Source: Karalla daura (taxonomy: Eukaryota > Chordata > Actinopteri > Chaetodontiformes > Leiognathidae). From it: a stretch of 64,000 bases of DNA. The position numbers were made by a program, and so were the translations under genes. The DNA lies in the NCBI GenBank assembly GCA_029224185.1, contig CM055205.1, positions 2,671,761 through 2,735,760 on the forward strand, given 5' to 3'. The notes below the pieces were generated by a model that saw only the letters and a list, made by a program, of their open reading frames with translations, made no database searches and had not been told where the DNA came from. Positions 56,755-64,000 of the stretch are shown here, one piece after another (within the stretch, counting starts at the first letter, position 1; each line of letters starts with the position of its first letter).

Positions 56755-57035
56755 GTCAAAAACCAGACTGGAGAGGAAACCAAATGCATTTGAACCACAG
56801 TTTATTGGTGTCTTTGGAAAGGGAATTGGGAGTGTGTGGAGATCAAAGGAGCGGGGCTCCAACAGGCAGGGACAGGCAGGCAGTGAGGGCTCAGGTGCAG
56901 CACGCAGGTAGGCCAGAGAGCAGGCAGGAAAATCAGGCAGGCTGGATCTCAGGCAGAAGCACAGGCAAACACACAGTTCAGAGTCAGGGACAGAAGGCTG
57001 GGTCAATTAGCGGGACAGAAGATAAAACAGAGTCG
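56755..57035 (-). repeat. 3' LTR portion of the truncated minus-strand Gypsy relic
   Basis: On the minus strand, C/T-rich sequence (CTGCCTGAGATCCAGCCTGC, CACCTGAGCCCTCACTGCC) leads to CCAATAAACTGTGG at about 56800, in LTR order and directly downstream of the pol relic in its own orientation. Ends are not fixed. Confidence 0.55.
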
Positions 57036-57039
57036 AGGC

Positions 57040-58010
57040 GATCTGGGTTGGTCTGTCCACAATTATTCCTCCTGGTACCCACATCCTCTTCTCAGGACCG
57101 TTGCATTCCCAGTCTACAAGATACTGGAGGCCCCTACCCTTACGTCACGACTTTAGCAGGCGTGTAGACTGGTAGACGGTGTAGACTGTACCACCATCAA
57201 CAAGGCAAGGAGGAGTAGATGCAGCTGGAACCAGTGGGCTCTCGTGTACTGGCTTGACTTTTAAGACATGGAATGTTGGGTGCACCTTCATTGGGGCAAC
57301 TGGAGGCAGACAGCAGATGGACTGATGACCTTCAGTATGGAGAATGGACCAATGAACTGACGTGCCAGCTTGCGAGACTCTGGACGATAACCACACCTTC
57401 TGGCCCAGCTGGTAGGTGGGTGCGAGAGTCCTTCGCCGATTGGGCCCGGTGGAATAACTGGCAATGGACTTTGAGAGCGTTGTACGGGCTTGTGACCAGG
57501 TGCGAGCTGCATCGGCGGTCATAGGCCAGGGCAGATGGACAGGTGACTTCTGCCTCCAGGGTAGGGAACAGTGGTGGCTGATAACCATAAACACAGTGGA
57601 AGGGAGACACTCCAGTGGCCGAACTAGTGAGGAAGTTGTGGGAGTACTCCACCTACATCAGTTGTTCATGCCAGGCCCGTGGGTTGCATGACGCCATGCA
57701 CCGAAGTGACTTCTCTAGCTCCTGATTGACCCGTTCTGATTGACCATTGGACTTAGGGTGGAATTCGGAAGTGAGGCTGGCCGTGGCCGATGACAGAATT
57801 CCTGCCAAGATGAGGAAGTGAATTGTGGTCCTTGGTCTGAAACAATATCCCTGGACAATCCATGGATGTTCTGCAAGGCTATCTCAGTGGTCTTCTTGGT
57901 TGACGGCAGTTTTGGGAGAGTGCACCATCTTGCTAAACTGGTCCACGATGGTAAGAATGACATCATTCCATCAGACGGGGGCAGACCTGTGACGAATTCC
58001 AGGGATAGGT
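57040..58010 (-). pseudogene. Ty3/Gypsy integrase-chromodomain relic, minus strand
   Basis: Minus-strand blocks in order: PKLPSTKKTTEIAL, SRDIVSDQGPQFTSSSWQE with the second catalytic Asp, PMVNQNGSI, MEYSHNFLTSSATGVSPFH, CVYGYQPPLFPTLE, YQLGQKVWLSSR, APMKVHPTFHVLKVKP, VDGGTVYTVYQ, then a chromodomain piece QYLVDWECNGPEKR near 57055-57125. It parallels 54170-55060 of the full element but is clearly divergent (a related, older family member). Frameshifts and stops are frequent. The segment holding the catalytic Glu is degraded. Confidence 0.88.
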
Positions 58011-58017
58011 AGGACCA

Positions 58018-58250
58018 GGGGGCGGTGCGGCCGCTGCTGGGAGTCGGTGTTTTCTCAGGGTGAAAACGTAATAAACCATAATAAATGGTTAAGGGGATAC
58101 CTCTTCAAGAGTTTCGGTTCCTGAGTCATAAGAGCAGTTGTAGAAGCTCTACACCTCAGACGCTTCATTTTTTTATTTTAGTATCAATTCCTGTCTCAGT
58201 CCGCAAATAGTAAACACTGACTGCAGACTGAGTCGCAGAAAGCAACCGTG
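58018..58250 (-). repeat. Repeat A, inverted copy
   Basis: This is the reverse complement of 62825-63030 over about 200 bases: GCTGCTGGGAGT, GTGAAAACGTAATAAACCAT, GGGGATACCTCT, CTACACCTCAGACGCTTCAT and GCAAATAGTAAACA all find inverted partners. Confidence 0.8.
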
Positions 58251-58384
58251 CGTCTCTGCCGCGAGTGGCGGAATTATTAGTGATACTCAAGTGATACTTC
58301 TATGTTTGTATTGAGAAATGTTGCCGATGTAATGAAAAGAAAGGGGGGGGGGGTTCTATTGATAAAATGCTGAGATCTTGTCAG

Positions 58385-59068
58385 GTGCATCTCCGCAATA
58401 TTGCTAAAATTAGGCATATACTCCCATTTTGTGCAACACAATAGCTAGTCCATGACTTTGTTACTTCCAGGCTGGACATCTACAACTCTCTTCTTGCTGG
58501 ATGTTCCAACAGGTCACTGGGAACTTCACAGCTCACTCAGAACACAGCAGCTCATGTCTTGACAAAAACAAGAAAGAGAGATCATATCTCTCTAGTTCTG
58601 GCCTCTTTGCACTGGCTTTCTATACCATTCAGGATTCAGTTCAAAATCCTTCTTCTTGTCTATAAAGCTCCACTTCCCCGGTCTCTCGGTAGGTGTGGAT
58701 CGGGCTCACGTTTCCCTCTCTCATCTCACCCTCCTCTTGCCTTCTCCCCATCTGTCCCCCTCCACTTCCTCCTCTCTTTTCTTATTCCATGATTGTGCAG
58801 GACTAACATATGAACCAGGGACCTTGCGTCCCTGGAGTCTTTGGAGTCTCAGATTCCATGTATGCTGAGTTGGATCCAGGACTCCGTCCTTCAACCTGGA
58901 TCTTTCTGCTGCATGCAGTGTTTCTACTCTGGACTGATTTGACCTCTATTCTACAAACTGTTCATCATACATACTGTTGCTCACTTAGTAAAGTGCCTTG
59001 AGATAATGTCTGTTATGAACTGGCACTTAAAATAACTTGTGTTGAGTTGAGTTGAGTTGAGTTGGCTT
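58385..59068 (+). pseudogene. L2-like LINE 3' end with (TTGAG)n tail
   Basis: It begins with TAAAATTAGGCAT, then encodes FVTSRLDIYNSLLAG-like text, GNFTAHSEHSSSCLDKNKKER-like text, SLVLASLHWLSIPFRIQF and KILLLVYKAP, the C-terminal RT segment also present at 11995-12313. A deletion then leads into a 3' UTR ending AAGTGCCTTGAGATAATGTC, TGGCACTTAAAATAACTTG and GTTGAGTTGAGTTGAGTTG. Typical 5'-truncated, internally deleted insertion. Confidence 0.85.
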
Positions 59069-62000
59069 GGCTTGATGGTGGCTGGACTGGTGGACAATTA
59101 GTTAAAGGGAATAGTGGACAACTATTGCTAAATGCTAAATGTTGGCTGCAAGCATCTATCTTCCCAGGAAACTTAGGTATAGGTCATTAGGCTTGTAGAA
59201 AGACGGGCAGTTCAAGAAAAGATTGAAATCAGCTGCTAAGGATGTCCTAGAGACAACTGAAGACAGTTCAACTCTACAGAGGCTTGAGTGGAGTGGAAAG
59301 ACTGCATCTATATAGAGATTTTCCTCAGGATAGCCAGGACAGGACAGAAGTGGTTGCATTTCAAAAATGGATTGTCCTCATGATAGAATATCCAAGTAGT
59401 TGGAGGGAAAAGTGAACAAGGATGAATCCTTACTAGGTGTGATGGTGGTGAGCCAGCACTGATCAATGCAACCCCCTCTCAGGCTTTATCTGCAGCAGTA
59501 GCATGGCCTTTACTGAGGAGGCAATCTTCATTTCAGTCAAGGTCAACCTGCAGATGTAGTGGATTCACTCAGCTGTCCCTTTTCCAGGAAGTAAAGAACA
59601 AATTTTCCTAAACTGCCTCATTAACTGTGTCTTCTAAAGTGGCAGCAGCAAAAGAAATTTGATGAGAGAAGGAATAAGGAAGAGAATCAATCTAGCTTTG
59701 GTGGACTGGAGGCAGTCATGGATTTGTGCAACTCGCAGCCTTGTCTTTCATCTCAGAGTGACAGCACAGAGTAATGACTAGTAATGCTTCACTGTGATTA
59801 CCTAATGTCATTTTTCTTCTCTGCACATTCACACTCAGTGAGAATGTTTTATCTGGGCACTCCAGCAATGTGTGTGACTGTGTGATCGAGTAAGCTGGTG
59901 AACAGATGAGTCAGGATGAGTGAGTGAGTAAGACAGTAAATGAGGGTGGGGAAAAGCAGGTAGAAGCAGAGAAAGCTGAGCATTTATCTCCTCTGGCAGT
60001 GTGGTATAGAACCTGGACACTTAAAAACAAAATAAGTGTCATGTCTGTTTTTCTTTTTGCATAATGTTGTCAGATGCAATTTTACTCTGTCTGTGCTTGC
60101 AGTTTAGAATCAAGGTAAAATGCTAGATGCACATGGCTCCATTTCTGCCCACAGTCAATATTGCTAGTTGATGGAAAGATATTGTGACCTGTATGACCTT
60201 ATGTGAACTCAGTTATTAACTTATAGTCTTACAGTCTTTATTATTTGTCTCTCACAGTTCATAATAACTTGTTTGCTTCAATACAAAGAAGGAGTGTTAC
60301 TTTATCTGGCAGCTGCACTCTGTAGCGACTCATTGTGGTGGGAACTACCACACCACTGGTATTCTAACTTAGTCAAGAACAATCAGAATGTTGCAAGAAG
60401 ATTAAAAGAATCAGATTATGAATTATGAAGATGGTAATGGTAATGACTATAAATCTTGGAAATACTATTATTCTGCGAGCTCCTCTCCCATAACTTTGTT
60501 GTTCTGTGACTATTGCATGGCTTGAGCACAGCTATTGCACATTTCCAACTCCCAGCCCAATGTCAGATCTCCCTGAAATTATTGTCTTTTAATATAAATG
60601 AAGTTAATATTTACAGATTACCCTTATTTGTGTCTTTACCAGTTGCAAATAATTAACTATTTTTACAATGGGAGAAAATTGACAATGAGTGGAAGTTCAA
60701 TTTATTCTTTGATCATCCAAAACAGCTTAGGATTCTCATGTGGCCCTTTGTGAAAATTAATTGCTCACACCTAACATAAACTAATGACTGTGTAAGTGGG
60801 GTGATGAAGGATGCCCTTCCTGTACCCCTGATCACCTGCCTACATGGGGTGGGACCTGCCACTTGGGGGGCAAGCAATGTGCATGTCAGCAGACTGGTGA
60901 TTGGGATGGCTCTGTCTGTGCACTTGGGGGCCCCATGGTGTTGGGGCGTCTAGGGGGATTAGGAGGTGGACGGCGCTCCACTCCAACTAGGGGATAGTGT
61001 TGCCCCACTAGGCCCTCATCCCCCTGCCATGTAATAGTGTGGGTTCCAGGAGTACAGGATCATGGGAACCTGGTGTCTGCTTCTTATGAACAACATCAAC
61101 TCAGCCACCTATAACATCATAAAACACCTTGCCGCTATTGTTGAGACAAAAGTGTATTGAATAAACACTTAATAATTGAAATTGCAACAACCCTCTCACT
61201 ATAACATACTGTATGCAAGCAGCTTTGCCATTCCTTTTCAGTTTACAAAATTGTTTTGTTGCATAATATGCTTGAACAGTTTTATTTCTTTGTACAAGCA
61301 AAATGCTTTGTTGAGAATCATTTCTCTCTCTCTGTCTGTGGTGCATCACATGTGTATCACTCAGGTGCATACACAGGGGGGTCCCTAGCAATAATCACAT
61401 AAAGCAGCAGCTCTTTAGTTAAAGTGGTTTATTAATAACAGACTGCTGTATGCTCCTGTTGCCAGTGGATCTGTGGTTTTCAATGAACACAGCACTTGTG
61501 TTGGCACAAGCTCTTGGTTATTGGCTCCTTGTGGCTCCTTGCCAGGCGTCTCTCTCCCAGGGCCAGCACACAACTGCCATATGGCATATGTAAGTAAGAT
61601 ACTCCCAGTGATAGTTCATGGATATAAACAAGCATGCAAACATCTGCTTCAAGGCTACATACAAAACTGGATATCAAAAGTTATAGTTACTATTGGTAAA
61701 TATTGAATATAACTAGTATGTCATTACCAGAATGTTACCCTCTGGGTTTAGCTACCATTAGCGTTATCTAATGCTAGCTAATGCTCTTGTTTTGGAAATC
61801 CAATTTGCAGTGACTATCAATTGCCTTTGTCAACCAAACTTAAGACAATTATGTTACTAGCTAATTAGTACTACTGTAATATTAAAGTGCCTTGACATCT
61901 TGCCATCTTACATTCATGGACCTACTTCAAAAAGCTAGACTGTTGACATTGCTTGTTAGCATTTTTGGGGGTGTATAGCAATGCTCTAATAGGTTTAAGG

Positions 62001-62455
62001 AGGATGTGGACATATGTAGACACATTTTAACAATACTAGGCTAACATAAGAAAACTTTACCAGCAATTCGGGAGCATAAATGGTCCACAAGGCAGTGTAT
62101 TCCTCTGTTATTTCAACCCGTTTTCATCCCAACGCGTCAAATGGAGGCTCCAGCCGTCCATTCACTCTGCCCGGAAGTGTTTTTCTCACTATTTTCTCAC
62201 TATTTGTACACTTTGTCCTAAGAATATATCCACTGACACGTTAAACAAGGCCAATATTTGAAATACCTGGCTAAATATCTACGTAAATAATGTGAATTTA
62301 TACTAAAACAACAATGACAACAATGGATAAATTGGATTTCAACAGTCTGTTTACATCTACTTACGACCCACCCCCCTCGCATGTACGGTGTGTTACCATG
62401 GAAGCGAAAGGACGGCTTTGGCTGTGTGTGTTCCAGTGGAAATTAACTATATATA
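59069..62455. other. No recognised gene
   Basis: 60790-61060 is G/C-richer (GGGGTGGGACCTGCCACTTG, GGGGCAAGCAATG) and could be a dispersed repeat, but no second copy is here. Elsewhere the sequence is AT-rich and unrecognised. The two overlapping frames at 61101-61391 on opposite strands have no domain. Confidence 0.4.
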
Positions 62456-62511
62456 CTATAACCAATGGAAATCGTAACTTTGATGAAAGTTACGATTTCC
62501 ATTGGTTATAG
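62456..62511. repeat. Perfect 26-bp hairpin
   Basis: CTATAACCAATGGAAATCGT+AACTTT (62456-62481) and its exact reverse complement (62486-62511) flank a 4-base loop, GATG. Confidence 0.95.
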
Positions 62512-62824
62512 TTCATCATCAGTTGATACATCTCACTGTGCGTTATTCCTATGCCACTAGCAATTTTGCGGCAATATGTATATATGGAGACCACGCTCCT
62601 ATGTGCCACTAGTAACATGGCGGCGAGGTTGACGTATTTGGTTTCGCTTCGCATTTGTGCCGACATAATTCAATTCCTTATATTCTTATATTCCTTATAT
62701 TCTCCTTTTATTCCTTTTATTCCTTCTTTTGTTTGTTAGTTCTTACAAATAAAACAAATCCAAGTCAAAAGCACAGGAAGTGGTTTTCAAACGTTGCTGA
62801 AGCAATTTTGACTTTGAATGCACC

Positions 62825-63030
62825 CTCTTCAGTCTGCGACACAAAGTGAATGTTAACTATTTGCAGATTGAGGCAGGAATCGAAACTAGACTAATGAAGC
62901 GTCCGAGGTGTAGGGTTTCTTGAACTGCCTATTGGAGACTATTGGAGAGGTATCCCCACAGCTGTTTATTATGGTTTACTACGTTTTCACTCTGACACAA
63001 CTCCAACTCCCAGCAGCCACCACGCCGCAC
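62825..63030 (+). repeat. Repeat A, plus copy
   Basis: Inverted partner of 58018-58250. Its end CACAACTCCAACTCCCAGCA+GC also occurs at 32819-32841. Confidence 0.8.
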
Positions 63031-63369
63031 TTTTTCATGACGTCATAGCCGCGCCGTACATGACAAGCTGGCTTTGCAGTGTCTACTCTTACACTAGTTC
63101 TAATAAATGTTTTTGATTCATAATGTACCGTGTCACATTAAATAAATATATATGTTGTGGTCATATATATTTCTTGGAAAGAGGTTTTCTGAACCCCCTG
63201 AAGCCTTACCCAAAAATGAACTACATTGCAATACGCACTCATGTGCTCCGCCATTTTGTTTGTAGGCCTAATGTGCCTTAGTCAAAAGGGAGGAGGGGAG
63301 AGAAAAATACCTTCCCCTTGGAATTTCCTCCTGGTTTTTGACTATGTTACTTATTAGAAGGTCTTGTAT

Positions 63370-63900
63370 TAGAGTCTGCTGCCTCCAAGTTAATAGCACC
63401 TTCCTAGAGCAACTTTGCGTCCCCAAGGGCCCTGAAGGGTCTATGGAGGCAGGGCTGGGAGGGTCTGTTCCAGGTCCACTATGGGGTCTGCAGCCTGAGT
63501 TTCAGGCCATTTGGTCTATCTTTGAGACCGTGGCGACCCCACCTCAAAGGTGGGAAATGGCGAACATTCAAAGCCCCGCCCTTTGAAAAGTATGGCTCCA
63601 ATCAGGACCAAACCAACACATGTCATCTCGTCCAGGGCCCCCCTACAACATACTGAAATTCAGATTCATAGCACTTTTAGAAAGAGATCTCCTCCAGAAT
63701 GGCCTCCAGAATCTGATGGTCTAGTTGGCTATATTTTTTTATAGTACCTCATTTTGGGACCAGGCACTCCTCCTCAATACTTTGAGCTAAATGGCTGAAA
63801 TTTTACTATGTTCAATAGTAGGTGAAGAGCATCCATCATGCTGAGTTTCAGGCTCCTACTACCTCAGAAAGTGTCTGAGAGGGCCATACACAATTGAATG
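63370..63900 (+). repeat. Repeat B, copy 2
   Basis: Parallels 32835-33200 (TTCCTAGAGCAACT, GGTGGGAAATGGCGAA, CAAAGCCCCGCCC, AGGACCAAACCAACACAT, TTTTACTATGTTCA, CATGCTGAGTTTCAGG). As at 32.8 kb it follows repeat A. Confidence 0.75.
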
Positions 63901-64000
63901 ACAGGCCAAGGGTGACATGACGGCACCCCTCCAGCAGATGACGCCCCAGGTGACCGCCCATAACACTTATGGCAAGGACTAGCCCTCCATAGATTTTTTG

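Overview
The window looks like intergenic DNA from a ray-finned (teleost-type) fish. It contains Tc1/mariner, PIF/Harbinger, chromodomain Ty3/Gypsy elements with TG...CA LTRs, L2/Rex-like non-LTR ends with (TTGAG)n tails, a common fish tRNA-like SINE and many simple repeats. There are no operons, ribosome-binding sites or dense ORFs. I find no convincing exon of a host gene. All recognisable coding sequence belongs to transposable elements, most of it decayed.

Left part (1-18 kb). The window opens in the terminal repeat of a Harbinger element, followed by a probable solo LTR (34-664). A nearly intact Tc1-like element (3406-4612) has one in-frame stop. LINE 3' ends lie at about 2.9-3.4, 5.6-6.5, 9.2-9.6 and 12.0-12.4 kb. 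An internally deleted Harbinger copy (13178-14090) is followed by a minus-strand Gypsy pol relic (14.2-15.15 kb), a PIF-like deletion derivative (15203-15956) with a 51-bp tandem repeat, and a probably multi-exon Myb/SANT-type gene of transposon origin (about 16.17-17.91 kb).

Middle part (18-44 kb). 18-23 kb is mostly unrecognised single-copy DNA. Then come a LINE reverse-transcriptase relic (23.4-23.9 kb), a diverged solo LTR (25.4-25.95 kb) and a 3-kb interval bounded by inverted ends (28.92-31.94 kb). That interval holds a large microsatellite, a nested fold-back, a Tc1-like transposase scrap and a perfect 36-bp hairpin. A solo LTR with a perfect 5-bp duplication lies at 34387-35068. Several LTR-like pieces and a LINE RT relic follow.

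Right part (44-64 kb). A retrovirus-like integrase relic is split by a complete but inactive Harbinger element (46006-48569) that carries two converging genes, a HARBI1-type transposase and a Myb/SANT protein. Next is a complete young chromodomain Gypsy element (49988-56094) with flanking 5-bp duplications. Its two LTRs differ by one copy of a 48-bp minisatellite, and its pol frame is broken. A truncated minus-strand relative lies just downstream (about 56.75-58.01 kb). L2-type ends, a composite A-B repeat shared with 32.8 kb, and a perfect 26-bp hairpin finish the window.

The most informative structure is the layering: Harbinger inside retroviral integrase, Harbinger present three times in different states of decay, and one Gypsy lineage present as full element, pol relics and LTR relics. 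All family assignments come from reading motifs and repeats by eye. No database search was run.
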